Shown here: positions 13,293 to 22,244 of the stretch, in pieces | Position numbering within the stretch: the first letter of the stretch is position 1 | Layout of the letters: every line of letters starts with the position of its first letter | Notes under the pieces: generated by a model | What the model was told of the DNA's origin: nothing | Seen by the model: the letters and a program-made list of their open reading frames with translations, nothing else | The model's database searches: none | Made by a program: the position numbers and the translations under genes | Source of the DNA: JARKQH01 sp964631605 | Lineage (GTDB): Bacteria > Verrucomicrobiota > Verrucomicrobiia > Limisphaerales > UBA8199 | Assembly: GCA_964631605.1 (NCBI GenBank) | Contig: CAZVYG010000056.1 | Span: 1 to 35,052, forward strand | Length of the DNA: 35,052 bases | Direction: 5' to 3'

Positions 13293-15206
13293 TCAGCGCG
13301 TTTCTTCGGGAACAAAGCGGGCGATGAATCCTCCGCCCGCGGACAGCTTGACCGGTAATCTATCGCCTCGTTTGGCCGTGGTCTTCTCAACCTGCATCGA
13401 GGCGGGGTCCTCCGGCCGGTCCCGAATCAGCAGCACTCGGCAAGGCGTCTCGCCAAGGAACGAAAGAGGGACTTCAAGGGCGCGCGCCTCCGGGCCGTTC
13501 AGAATCGCCAGAAACCACTCCGCACCCCGCCGGCGCGCGAACACCGCAATTTCACCAAGGTCGGAAGGCTCCAGCACCCGCGTCTCGTCCCACGTGGCCG
13601 GGATGCTCTTGATCATCTCGACACCGGCGTTCGTGAGCAGGGTGGCCGGATGGGCGGCATACGTGAGCAACGGCGCGGTAAAGACCGCGGCGCTGGCAAT
13701 TTGATGCGTCCAGGTTGTGTCGCCCCGGCGCGAGCCAAAGTGCACGGGCGTATAATCCGCCGGGCCGGCCAGGAAACGGGTGAACGGCAGGGTCACATCG
13801 TGCTGCGCCCGTTCTTTCAGCCGGCTGGATTCCATTCCGCGCACGCCTTCGCGCACCAGTTCATTCGGCCAGGTGCGCGCCTCGCCCGTCGGCTTGTTCG
13901 CCCCGTGGAAGTTGACCATGATGCCGTGCCGCGCCGCTTCTTCCAGCAGGGCGTGGTAAAGGTTAATGACCTCCCGGTGCTCGTGGTCGAAGAAGTCAAT
14001 TTTGGCGCCCACCACCCCCCATTCACGCAATTTCCGGAAGAATTCCGCGCGCGCTTCGGCCGTGCGAAGCTCTCGCGAGTGTTTCCAGAACCAGAGGCCC
14101 ACACCCCGCTGGCGCGAATAGTCCACCAGTTCCCTGATCTGTCCCTCGCTCCAGCGGGACCAAAAACCCTCAATCACATGGTATTCGAACCCCAATTCCC
14201 CCGCCAACCGGCTGAACGTTTTCATTTCCTCGAACGTGTTCTGGCCTCCATCCAGATACTTCCATACGGCGCGGCCGGGCTTGATCCAGGGCGACTGAAT
14301 CCCTTCAGGAAAAAGCCTCGGGTCCGGGGGAGGACAGAGGCTGGGGACAATGTCGCAGTTGACCAGCGCGTTGAGATCGCGTCCCACCATCACCACCCGC
14401 CACGGCGTGAGAATCTCTCCGGAAATTGCGGCGGGCTGGGAAACCCGCTCCACGTCGTTGCTGTAACGCAGCCGGAACGGATACGAAATGGGATGCTGAT
14501 GGCCCAGCATCAGCTTGAAACCGCCCTGGCCATCGGCCTGCAATGCCATGCCGCTGTAATTCACCAGCGCCGCTTCTGTGATGCACCCGTAACCAGTGCC
14601 GCCGGCCAGCCGGAACGTGAGGGGCGGAGCCGCCCAGTCGCCCGCCGGGATTTCAGCCGCCATCCGCCGCCGATGCACATCCTCGTAGTGCCCGCCCAGG
14701 CCGTGATACCAAACCGTGCTGCCGGCGGGGACGACAAAGGAGGTTGCTTCATCCGGCACCCGCGGCCGGCTGCTGCCCGGAATGCGACAACGCCACGCGG
14801 CGCCGTCGTTAAATGCGCGGACTTCAAGGGTGTAGCGCGCGTTGCTGCGAGCATGGCGCACCGGGATGGTGGCCGTTTCATAGTGATTGGTAGCCCACGC
14901 GTGCACTCCACGCCAGGGGAAGCTCTCCTGCACGCTCTGGCGCCGCACCTCCTCCAGTTCGATGCCTTCGCCCAGGTTTACGCCATCCACCACCATGGCC
15001 AGCGGCGAGGGCTCGATGACGCGCTGCTCTCCAAAAGCAAGCGTGTACATCAAACGGCCCCGCTCCGAAAAGGCCCGAAACTGGACCGCCCGGTCCGGGC
15101 TGACGACACCGACCTCGATCGCGGCCGGAAGAGAAATCGGAAGAAGCAGGCTGCCGGCGAGGCCGACGACCCAAAAGGCAGCGCACTGCAAAGGTGACAT
15201 TTTCAT
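13293..15206 (-). CDS. Glycoside hydrolase family 97, retaining type (alpha-galactosidase-like)
   Basis: This 637-residue secreted enzyme has a signal peptide (residues 1-29, ending LPAA), an N-terminal beta-sandwich, a central TIM barrel and a C-terminal beta domain, the usual GH97 order. The barrel shows GFEYHVIEGFWSRWSEG, GLWFWKHSREL and VVGAKIDFFDHEHRE, with a likely nucleophile D404. A second carboxylate, E459 in VREGVRGME, lies 55 residues later. I recall the same nucleophile to acid/base distance in the retaining Bacteroides GH97b enzyme, which argues for alpha-galactosidase rather than inverting alpha-glucosidase. The start is ATG 15206; the ATG at 15200 is possible. It sits upstream of the beta-helix gene in one transcript. 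Confidence 0.9.
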   Translation of the reverse strand: MKMSPLQCAAFWVVGLAGSLLLPISLPAAIEVGVVSPDRAVQFRAFSERGRLMYTLAFGEQRVIEPSPLAMVVDGVNLGEGIELEEVRRQSVQESFPWRGVHAWATNHYETATIPVRHARSNARYTLEVRAFNDGAAWRCRIPGSSRPRVPDEATSFVVPAGSTVWYHGLGGHYEDVHRRRMAAEIPAGDWAAPPLTFRLAGGTGYGCITEAALVNYSGMALQADGQGGFKLMLGHQHPISYPFRLRYSNDVERVSQPAAISGEILTPWRVVMVGRDLNALVNCDIVPSLCPPPDPRLFPEGIQSPWIKPGRAVWKYLDGGQNTFEEMKTFSRLAGELGFEYHVIEGFWSRWSEGQIRELVDYSRQRGVGLWFWKHSRELRTAEARAEFFRKLREWGVVGAKIDFFDHEHREVINLYHALLEEAARHGIMVNFHGANKPTGEARTWPNELVREGVRGMESSRLKERAQHDVTLPFTRFLAGPADYTPVHFGSRRGDTTWTHQIASAAVFTAPLLTYAAHPATLLTNAGVEMIKSIPATWDETRVLEPSDLGEIAVFARRRGAEWFLAILNGPEARALEVPLSFLGETPCRVLLIRDRPEDPASMQVEKTTAKRGDRLPVKLSAGGGFIARFVPEETR

Positions 15207-15294
15207 CGGTCCCACTTCACCGTACCGCGCTCCCGGTTTTCCATAGGAATTGCACGACGCCGACCTCCCATCGGCCGAACGAACAGGCCGGGGC

Positions 15295-16209
15295 CTACGC
15301 GCGAACCGCCGCCATGCGCTTGAGGGTATCGTCCACTTCGCCGGTGTTAAGCATGCCGACGGTGATGGCATCCACCAGCCCGTTGGTGAACACATAATGC
15401 AGCGATGCGTCCTTCTCCTCGGGCTTGACCAACTTTCCCGCCCCGAAAATCTTCATCCCCACCACCGCTTTGCCATTCTTCCGTGCCGTCTTCAATACCG
15501 CCGCGACCTCCTCGACCGAGGCGTCGCACGAGTACTCCTTGCCGCCCTTGTGGTTGATCCGGGCGAAAATCACATCCACCCACGGATGCTCGGACGCCAC
15601 CTTCAACGCTCCAAAATCGTGACACGACACGCCCACGGCGCGCACCGCGCCTTTCTGTTTCATTTCCGACAGTCCATCGCGGATGCCGGCATATTGCTCG
15701 GGCCATTTCGCGTCCGTCATGCAATGGATCAGCACCACATCAATCTGTTCCACGTCCAATTCCTTGCGAAAGCGGTCAATCTCCTCGCGCGCTCCGCCCG
15801 ACGGCGTGACCCAGCTTTCCTTGCGCGGCCAAATCTTGCTCAGCAGCACCAGCTTCTCCCGCGGCAGGCCCTTGATGACCTCCTTCACGAAGGGGTGCGA
15901 GCCATAGAGATCGGCCATGTCCAGGAAGTTAATACCCTCGTCCAAACTGTGACGGACCAGCCGGTCAAATGCCTCCTTGCCGGCACGGGTGTGAGCCGAC
16001 GACCGGTTGTAGCCGTTATACCCCGTGCCTTGAGCCAGCCGCGAGGCTTTGATCCCGCATTTGCCCAGCGTCACAATGTCATTGCCCCGGAACCCCGTGG
16101 CCGGCTCAGCGGCCGCCCACGTTGCCGGCCCCGCGGTCAAAATGGCCGCTCCGGCAAGACTGCTCTTGATGAAATCACGGCGGGAAAAAGGTCGCATCCT
16201 GTAACTCAT
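15295..16209 (-). CDS. Tat-exported aldo/keto reductase
   Basis: The protein has 304 residues. The N-terminus carries a twin-arginine signal (FSRRDFIKSSLAGAAILTAG), so the folded, probably NADP-loaded enzyme would be exported. The catalytic tetrad is recognisable: D97 and Y102 in FLDMADLYGSH, K125 in LSKIW and the histidine in VVLIHCMTD. Residues EIDRFRKELDVEQIDVVLIH are typical of the sugar-aldehyde branch. Exported AKR-fold proteins are common in Planctomycetes and Verrucomicrobia, where their substrates are mostly unknown. It lies 88 bases upstream of the GH97 gene in the same direction, suggesting a role in sugar oxidation or reduction within this locus. The next 260 bases (16210-16469) show only a short CCGCC/GGCGG hairpin and a repeated CTTGGATTGT. 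Confidence 0.9.
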   Translation of the reverse strand: MSYRMRPFSRRDFIKSSLAGAAILTAGPATWAAAEPATGFRGNDIVTLGKCGIKASRLAQGTGYNGYNRSSAHTRAGKEAFDRLVRHSLDEGINFLDMADLYGSHPFVKEVIKGLPREKLVLLSKIWPRKESWVTPSGGAREEIDRFRKELDVEQIDVVLIHCMTDAKWPEQYAGIRDGLSEMKQKGAVRAVGVSCHDFGALKVASEHPWVDVIFARINHKGGKEYSCDASVEEVAAVLKTARKNGKAVVGMKIFGAGKLVKPEEKDASLHYVFTNGLVDAITVGMLNTGEVDDTLKRMAAVRA

Positions 16210-16469
16210 AAGTTCTTGGCTTTCTTTGGTTGCATTAGGTACTGAATTTGGTCAGGAAGTTAGCCTCATCCCTCGCCCCGCGCAACTTGGATTGTGGGGG
16301 CTTGGATTGTCGGGCCCAAATCCGCACGTAAGCACAGCATCGGAATAAGCGGGGCGAAGCGCGGAGGGAAGCGTTCTGGAGGCCACTGGAACCCGGGGGA
16401 AGCCCGCCAAAAGGCGGACGGGATGCCTGAGCCAGGCCGACTGTGCCTTGGTCAGCAGAGGGATTTTTT

Positions 16470-18692
16470 TCACAGATGCAGCTTCAAAGTTTGGTTCGGC
16501 TTCAATTCGCAGCGAATCAGGTGGCCCTCCCGCCTGACCTCGTGATCAGCGTGAAATGGGATGTCGCCGAACGGATTCACGAGTTGCAAACTTTGATCCA
16601 CAGTGGCCGTGATGGTGACGTTCGCGGTCTTGCCCGCCACGCGGCGGGCTGAGACGATGAAACCACCCTCGGCCCGCAAATGTTCAAAGGCCGCATCAGG
16701 CCATTGCGCGGGAACCGCCGGAAAAATCCGCAGCTTGCCGCCCCAGCTTTGCAGGAGCATTTCATGCACGGCTTGGCCGGCGGCGAAATTGCCTTCCAGC
16801 GTGATGACCGGATTGCTGAGGTAGTTGCAGTGAAAACCATTCCGCCGCGTGATGGGCATATACTTGCGCAGCGACTCCAGCGCCGACTCCGGACGGCCCG
16901 CCCGTGCCATCAGGCAGGAGCGCCACGCGTGCGAGTAACCGCAGTAATCACCGAACCCCAAACCCTCCAGTTGCGCGAGCGAGGCGTTGATGATCGCGCG
17001 GTCACGGTCAGTGCCATCGAGATTCAAAGTGCCCAGCGGATGAATCGCCATGAGATGCGCGAAATGCCGATGCGCCTTGGTCAGCGATTCGTCCGGCGAC
17101 AGGCGCAACGCCCCGGCGTCGCCTTCGACGGCCAGCTCGTCGAGGTTCAGCAGCGCGGTTCTCCACTTCGTCGCCTCGTCGTGGCGCCCGAGGGCGTTGG
17201 CCATTTCTTCATTGGCGGCAAACAGCCAACGGAGGAGGGCGAGATCGTGGTTGCTGTTCGGCGTCAACCAGGCGGCCTGCGTGTTGTGGTGGATTTCCGG
17301 CGACGATGACAACGGGAGTTTGAGCTTGCCCGTTTTCGCCTCCGGCTTCAGCAGTGCCAGCAACGCCTCGCCGATGCCGACGCCATACGGATACGCCCGC
17401 TCCGCCAGATAACTCTGGTCTGCCGTGTAGCGCCAGTGCTGGTGAAAACTCTGCGCCACCCACGCGCCCATCGTGGGGGAGAGGGTGTATTGCAGCCAGC
17501 TCCCCATCGGCTTGCCGTCCAGCGCCATCACTCCCGGCACGATGTGGCCCGCGGGGACGCCGAAAAACTTGCGGGCGAATTCCTCATGGGACGGTTTGAG
17601 CGACCACATAAACTCCGTAAAGCTCAGCCCCTGATCAAAGCGCCCGGAGGTCAGATAAGCCCAGTAGGTCAACTGGGTGTTCAGGTCGTTGTGATAATCA
17701 CCGCGCCACTCCGGCAGTTTGCCATTGTCGGTGGTCCAGACGCCTTGCAACGGGATCGGCGGGGCACCGGCGCGGCTCCCCGCCCCGTAGTAGTATTGCA
17801 CCAGATTGTAGTGCAACTGGATCGCTGGGTCGGGAATCTGCACGGAGGATTTCGCCCAGAACCCGGCCCACCACGCCCCGTGCTTCTGGCGCAGCGGTTC
17901 GTAGCCCTCGGCGAGCGCGGCCGTCGTCCGTTTACGAGCCAGCGCCAGGGGATCCTTGTCGTCGCGGCTGGTGACGATGCTGATGGCCAGAACCGTTACG
18001 TGCTCCCCCCGCTGCGCCTGCACATGAATCGCAAAACGAAAATCGCCTCCGACCTCCTGCAACAGCGAGGAACTGTCCGCCGTGGTTTTTACCTCGGCGT
18101 CCGCGCCCCCCAATTCCTTCTTGAAGCACGGATTGCCGACCAGCTTGAAGCCCGGATGCGCACCGGAGATTTTGAGCATCGCGACCGGGGTGGTGGCACT
18201 GAAGAAGCCTTCGATCGCCGAGGCGCCGTTCAGTTCGGCCCTGCCCAGCGCACCGCGCAAATCAAGCGAAAACCCATCAACGGTGACCCCGGCGGGCAAT
18301 TCGACAACGAGTCGCGCCCCGGGAACTTTCGTCGGGAAGGGGCTGACTTTCGCAAATTGCCGGTTCAACTCGGCGGTGCGTCCGGCTTGCGCCATTTCCA
18401 CCACGGTCTGGTAGGTGAAGCCGGCGTTGGTGTAACCCGGATGCGGCCGCAAGTCCCACAAGTCGCCGCGATCCAGTGAAAGATAAACATGGGTGCCCTG
18501 GCCCCAAAGCAAGCCGCCACACAACCCGTTCCCCAGCGGGATCGCATCCAGACTGCTCTCGATGGGCCCCGCTAAGTGGAGCCGCATTGCGGACGGTGGA
18601 TTCAGTCGCGGTTCGGCGGCGTGAAGGGTGTCCGGCTGCGTCAGCAAAAGGGTGGCGAGGAGTGTGATTGGATGTTTTATTCGAGGGAGCAT
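16470..18692 (-). CDS. Glycoside hydrolase family 95 (alpha-L-fucosidase/alpha-L-galactosidase)
   Basis: This 740-residue enzyme has a signal peptide (MLPRIKHPITLLATLLLTQP to about AEP). The N-terminal domain has DAIPLGNGLCGGLLWG and LSLDRGDLWDLRP, the counterpart of the usual IPLGNG.LG and LNedtLWsG motifs. The alpha/alpha barrel has HNDLNTQLTYWAYL with N338 at the place of the active-site asparagine. The C-terminal part has SHAWRSCLMARAG, ITLEGNFAAGQAVHEML and KLRIFPAVP. Where the family normally reads DGNFG, this protein reads EGNFA (E633), a conservative but possibly important change in the base region. The start is ATG 18692; the frame upstream to 18947 runs into the SGNH gene. The expected role is release of fucose (or L-galactose) from alpha-1,2 linkages in the periplasm. 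Confidence 0.85.
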   Translation of the reverse strand: MLPRIKHPITLLATLLLTQPDTLHAAEPRLNPPSAMRLHLAGPIESSLDAIPLGNGLCGGLLWGQGTHVYLSLDRGDLWDLRPHPGYTNAGFTYQTVVEMAQAGRTAELNRQFAKVSPFPTKVPGARLVVELPAGVTVDGFSLDLRGALGRAELNGASAIEGFFSATTPVAMLKISGAHPGFKLVGNPCFKKELGGADAEVKTTADSSSLLQEVGGDFRFAIHVQAQRGEHVTVLAISIVTSRDDKDPLALARKRTTAALAEGYEPLRQKHGAWWAGFWAKSSVQIPDPAIQLHYNLVQYYYGAGSRAGAPPIPLQGVWTTDNGKLPEWRGDYHNDLNTQLTYWAYLTSGRFDQGLSFTEFMWSLKPSHEEFARKFFGVPAGHIVPGVMALDGKPMGSWLQYTLSPTMGAWVAQSFHQHWRYTADQSYLAERAYPYGVGIGEALLALLKPEAKTGKLKLPLSSSPEIHHNTQAAWLTPNSNHDLALLRWLFAANEEMANALGRHDEATKWRTALLNLDELAVEGDAGALRLSPDESLTKAHRHFAHLMAIHPLGTLNLDGTDRDRAIINASLAQLEGLGFGDYCGYSHAWRSCLMARAGRPESALESLRKYMPITRRNGFHCNYLSNPVITLEGNFAAGQAVHEMLLQSWGGKLRIFPAVPAQWPDAAFEHLRAEGGFIVSARRVAGKTANVTITATVDQSLQLVNPFGDIPFHADHEVRREGHLIRCELKPNQTLKLHL

Positions 18693-18799
18693 GGCATTAC
18701 TTCTCGGCGGAATTCCCCAGGCTGCTTGAGTGGCTGCTGCATCACGGCCCGACCTTTGCCGGCGCAGGTTGGGCGCGTGGCGCCTGCTGACTCCGGTGG

Positions 18800-19504
18800 T
18801 CATTTGGCGTTGTCGGTATCCTGGATGCCCAAGGCCGCCAAGATCACCGGCGTGACCATCTTCGAGCATCCTTCGGCCGTTGGGTGAATCGTATCGGGCA
18901 CATATTTCTGGAACAGCGCCCTGTCTCTGCTCTCCAGCGCCTTCCAATTCGCATAGTGATCAATGAGCAGGAGCTTCCTCGCCCTGGCCACGGAGCGATA
19001 CATTTCGTAATAACCTTCGATCCCCTTTCGGTGGGAACGGTGCCCTTCGGGGAAGCCGTTCCCCGGCGTCATGGTCATCAGGATGATTTCGCACTGGGGA
19101 TTCGTCTTTCGGATGGAATCAATCATGGTTTCCAGATGGGTCCGGGCGAGTTCGACGGTACCCTTGAAATGCTCGGCGCAGTCGTTGATTGCAAACTCGA
19201 TGAAGACGGTGTCCGGGTGCTTGCGGAGGACTTGTTCCTCCAGATTAGTCACACCCCATCCTGACCCCCGGCCGGATCCGCCGCTGTTGATGACGGTTAC
19301 CAATCCCGGAAACCTTTGGTTGAGGACTCCGGTCATCTGCGCAACCCACGCGCCATCGGAGGTCAGGCTGGTGCCATAGGCAACGACCACCTGTTTCTGG
19401 CCCGCTTCGAGCTGGGTGATAAGTCTGCTCTTTTCGGCACCGTTGCACGGGAGCGCGCCAGCGCACAGGAACAGCAGGAGGGCTTTGATGGGCACGGTAT
19501 TCAC
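18800..19504 (-). CDS. SGNH/GDSL-family secreted esterase
   Basis: This 234-residue protein has a Sec signal (MNTVPIKALLLFLCAGALPC, cleavage near NGA). All four SGNH blocks are visible: nucleophile S46 in VAYGTSLTSDG, the glycine in SGGSGRGSGWG, the asparagine in FIEFAINDC, and D204 and H207 in PDTIHPTAEG. Enzymes of this kind remove acetyl groups from polysaccharides or oligosaccharides. It lies between GH29 and GH95 genes with ~100-base spacers, consistent with deacetylation of the same glycan so that the fucosidases can act. Specificity for a given sugar cannot be read from the sequence. Confidence 0.93.
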   Translation of the reverse strand: MNTVPIKALLLFLCAGALPCNGAEKSRLITQLEAGQKQVVVAYGTSLTSDGAWVAQMTGVLNQRFPGLVTVINSGGSGRGSGWGVTNLEEQVLRKHPDTVFIEFAINDCAEHFKGTVELARTHLETMIDSIRKTNPQCEIILMTMTPGNGFPEGHRSHRKGIEGYYEMYRSVARARKLLLIDHYANWKALESRDRALFQKYVPDTIHPTAEGCSKMVTPVILAALGIQDTDNAK

Positions 19505-19604
19505 AGGAAGGTGTTTCTTGACTCAATGGCCACAGCCACGCGGGAGGTGTTCCAACGTGGATTGCTTCGGCCCGCCGTTGGCGCGTTTTCAATCACACCA
19601 TGAT

Positions 19605-21011
19605 TCATGAGCCCGTGTCAAACACCGCCAGCCGGCGGATGACAGGCGGAGCGATGGACTTGGTGAACCGGAGCCGCACGGCGGCGAGTTCCTGACGCGC
19701 GAAACTTTGGATGCGCTTGTGGCCGATGCTCTGACCCGTGCCCAGTTGCGTCCACACACCGCCGGGGGCGCGTCCTTCGATGAGGTATTCCCGGACGCGT
19801 TCGCCCTGCGCGATGTCTTCCATGATGACCACTGCATCGAGCGGCGCCGGTGTGGGCAACTGAAGTTCCAGCGCCCTGCCCTCGCCCTTGGTTTCGGCCA
19901 CGGGCTGGCCGTAGCGGCGCTGGATTGCCGTCCCGAATTCCGTGAGCCGTTTGGCGTCTGCTTCCGGCAGGGAGCCGTCGGGCTGGATGACCGCACCGAT
20001 CACGAAATTGCAATTGCGGCCCACCGACTGGTCATACATGCGCACGAGGACTTCCGTCGGCTGGACGGCGTGCTCTTGATGGGGTGCCCAGAACCAGTTG
20101 TGGATCTTGTTCGCGCCGCGCAGTGGCACATCCACCATGCCCGGGGACCAGGCGGTGCCGTCGGGGTCGCCAACGGCAAGAAGTTTTTGTCCTGCGGCGC
20201 TGCCGCTATGCAGAAGCGTTTGCCCCTGGTCCGGCATCGTCGCCCAGCACGGAACGCCCGCATAGCCCTCTTCATTGCCGATCCAGCGATGTTCGCCACA
20301 TTCCGAGCTGTGATAGAACACCGACTGCGGCTGACACCGGCGAAAGATGGGCAGCAGGTCCGGTCCGCCCTCGGCGGGCGTTTTGGTGCCGGCGTCGAGC
20401 CAGATCTGGATCAGCGGGCCGTAGCGCGAGCAAAGCTCCTCCATTTGTTTTTCGGCAATGCGATTGAACTTTTCCTGCGCCGGGGTGCCCCGCCCTTTGC
20501 CCCAGTCCACATAATGCCCCCAGACTTGCTGGTAAACGTTGCGATGAACGCTGTAGAAGATTCCCGGCTTGATGCCCACCCGGCGGCACGAGGCCACGAA
20601 ATCCCCCACCACATCGCCCTGGCCACCGCGCCAGGTGGTTTGCTTCAAACCGTAGGGGTAAAGATCGCTCTGCCATTGCATGAAGCCGTTGAAATGCGTG
20701 GCAGTGAAGATGGCGTAGCCCGCGCCGGCGGCCTTGGCGGCGGCCAGCCACTGGTCGGTGTCGAGTTTATTCGGTTGATAGAGATTCGGATCCCAGGTCT
20801 TGCGTGCCGCATTGTTGGGCGTGGGGTCGCCGACGGCGGTGGCGAGATCGAAACTGTAGATGATGCCGACCTCGGCATCCTGCCAGGCGACCTGGGCCGG
20901 CGTGGGCAAGATGAGCTGCGGTTGGGCGCCCGCGAAGGCAAATGGAGGGCGCATGGCAGACCCGGTCAGCAGCGTGCCCCCGATTATGAGGAAATGACGG
21001 CGATTGATCAT
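19605..21011 (-). CDS. Glycoside hydrolase family 29 (alpha-L-fucosidase)
   Basis: This 468-residue secreted enzyme begins MINRRHFLIIGGTLLTGSAM, an RR-type, probably Tat-dependent, signal. The TIM barrel shows WLAAAKAAGAGYAIFTATHF, GIKPGIFYSVHRN and PLIQIWLDAGTK, with nucleophile D206. The family signature KHHDGF is replaced by THFNGF, so this is a divergent member. The C-terminal ~120 residues (VVIMEDIAQGERVREYLIEG, RLRFTKSIAPPVIRRLAVF) form a discoidin-like carbohydrate-binding domain, as in many two-domain GH29 enzymes. The start at 21011 avoids an unlikely 19-residue extension. It shares direction and spacing with SGNH, GH95 and SASA genes. Confidence 0.9.
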   Translation of the reverse strand: MINRRHFLIIGGTLLTGSAMRPPFAFAGAQPQLILPTPAQVAWQDAEVGIIYSFDLATAVGDPTPNNAARKTWDPNLYQPNKLDTDQWLAAAKAAGAGYAIFTATHFNGFMQWQSDLYPYGLKQTTWRGGQGDVVGDFVASCRRVGIKPGIFYSVHRNVYQQVWGHYVDWGKGRGTPAQEKFNRIAEKQMEELCSRYGPLIQIWLDAGTKTPAEGGPDLLPIFRRCQPQSVFYHSSECGEHRWIGNEEGYAGVPCWATMPDQGQTLLHSGSAAGQKLLAVGDPDGTAWSPGMVDVPLRGANKIHNWFWAPHQEHAVQPTEVLVRMYDQSVGRNCNFVIGAVIQPDGSLPEADAKRLTEFGTAIQRRYGQPVAETKGEGRALELQLPTPAPLDAVVIMEDIAQGERVREYLIEGRAPGGVWTQLGTGQSIGHKRIQSFARQELAAVRLRFTKSIAPPVIRRLAVFDTGS

Positions 21012-21102
21012 ATTTGTTGGATTTATGGTCTTGGGGTCAGCGTTGACTGCACTTGGTCGCACCGGCATTGGCGTGCCAGCTTCCTTAAGGATAAGCCAGC
21101 CT

Positions 21103-22140
21103 CTAGAAGTGATTCGCGTTGGTCCTCACAATCGGGAGGGACAGTTGATTGGTTGCGGATGAGCCGGGCACGGCTATCCCATCTTTGCTGTTCGGGCTGA
21201 GGCCAGCCCCGCCCTGATTGGTGTGTGTCAGGCTGACCCCCAGGTCCGCTTCCTGAATACCCTGGGCGAAGGCGGCTCCCAGCATGAGCTGGCCAGCGGT
21301 GGTGTAATGGACCTGATCGGAGGAATAAACCGGAAAACCATCGGTGGATACCATACGGCAGTGGGGAATGGCCTCGGGCAGGCGCGAAAACATATCGGCG
21401 GCGGCCTGCTGAGCGCGAATCAGATCGCGGCAGACGAAGCGCGGGGCGGGCGGAGTGTACGGCAGCACCTGGCCGAAGGTGACTGGTAGATGGGTGAGGC
21501 CGAGATCGCTGGCCAGGCGGTCGCGCAAGCGCTGGAGGTTGGCCGCGTAGCGCCCGGCGGAGATGTTGGTCTTGCTGTCTTGTTCGCCTTGCATCCAGAT
21601 CAGGCCGCGAACAACCGGTGTGCCGCCCTGGGCGATAATGGATTGAATTCCGGCCTGATACTTGGGGAGCAGCAGGTTTTTGTACAGCGTTCCCTGATTC
21701 GGATCCGCGGCGTTGGTCCCGGGGAAGAAGTTCACCCGGTTGGGCGCGGGTGGATCGCCCACCCAAGTCTGGTCATTCCACCCGGAATCCAGCGCCTTGC
21801 CGCTGGAATATACTTTGATGAGATAGACCTGGCGCCCGAGTTGGCAAATCCCGGCGGCAAAGCCGATTTCCGGCCCGAAATGTCCGGGGGTGGCAGTCAC
21901 CGTCGTGCCCGGAATGAATGGAACGAAGCTCGAGTCGTTCCAGTAATAGACATTCGTCGGCGGCATCAATTGCGCCGGCGTCAACTCGGAGACTTTGCCC
22001 AACCCCTGCATATTGGACTGGCCGCCGAGCAGATACACATCCACCGGCGCCGTGGCGGCGTGGGCGATCGACGCGAGGACGGCGGTCCCAAGGGCTAACA
22101 GGCAGGATTTGCCTTTTGCCTTCATTTTGACCAGGTTCAT
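21103..22140 (-). CDS. Sialate O-acetylesterase-type carbohydrate esterase (SASA/DUF303)
   Basis: This 345-residue secreted protein has a signal peptide of about 28 residues (ending ASIAHA). The SASA domain is clear: VYLLGGQSNMQG with nucleophile S42, the oxyanion-type stretch RGLIWMQGEQDS, and SSDQVHYTTAGQL with the catalytic histidine. In polysaccharide-degrading bacteria this family usually deacetylates xylan, pectin or other acetylated glycans rather than sialic acid. The C-terminal ~45 residues (HTNQGGAGLSPNSKDG onwards) are low in motifs. It is the first gene of the minus-strand run SASA, GH29, SGNH, GH95; the 104 bases before it show no convincing promoter. Confidence 0.92.
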   Translation of the reverse strand: MNLVKMKAKGKSCLLALGTAVLASIAHAATAPVDVYLLGGQSNMQGLGKVSELTPAQLMPPTNVYYWNDSSFVPFIPGTTVTATPGHFGPEIGFAAGICQLGRQVYLIKVYSSGKALDSGWNDQTWVGDPPAPNRVNFFPGTNAADPNQGTLYKNLLLPKYQAGIQSIIAQGGTPVVRGLIWMQGEQDSKTNISAGRYAANLQRLRDRLASDLGLTHLPVTFGQVLPYTPPAPRFVCRDLIRAQQAAADMFSRLPEAIPHCRMVSTDGFPVYSSDQVHYTTAGQLMLGAAFAQGIQEADLGVSLTHTNQGGAGLSPNSKDGIAVPGSSATNQLSLPIVRTNANHF

Positions 22141-22244
22141 CTTATTTCATTTCGTGTAGCTCGCAAAGCGTGCCCCCGTGTTGTCACGCGGCTATAATTT
22201 GAGGGGCATTATCCAAGTGCGCCTTCTCACGCCGGAGATTTCGG

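Noticed and set aside
16404..16417. CCGCC-AAAA-GGCGG hairpin in the gap between the GH95 and aldo/keto reductase genes as a terminator
   Set aside because: The stem is only 5 bp and no T-run follows on either strand.
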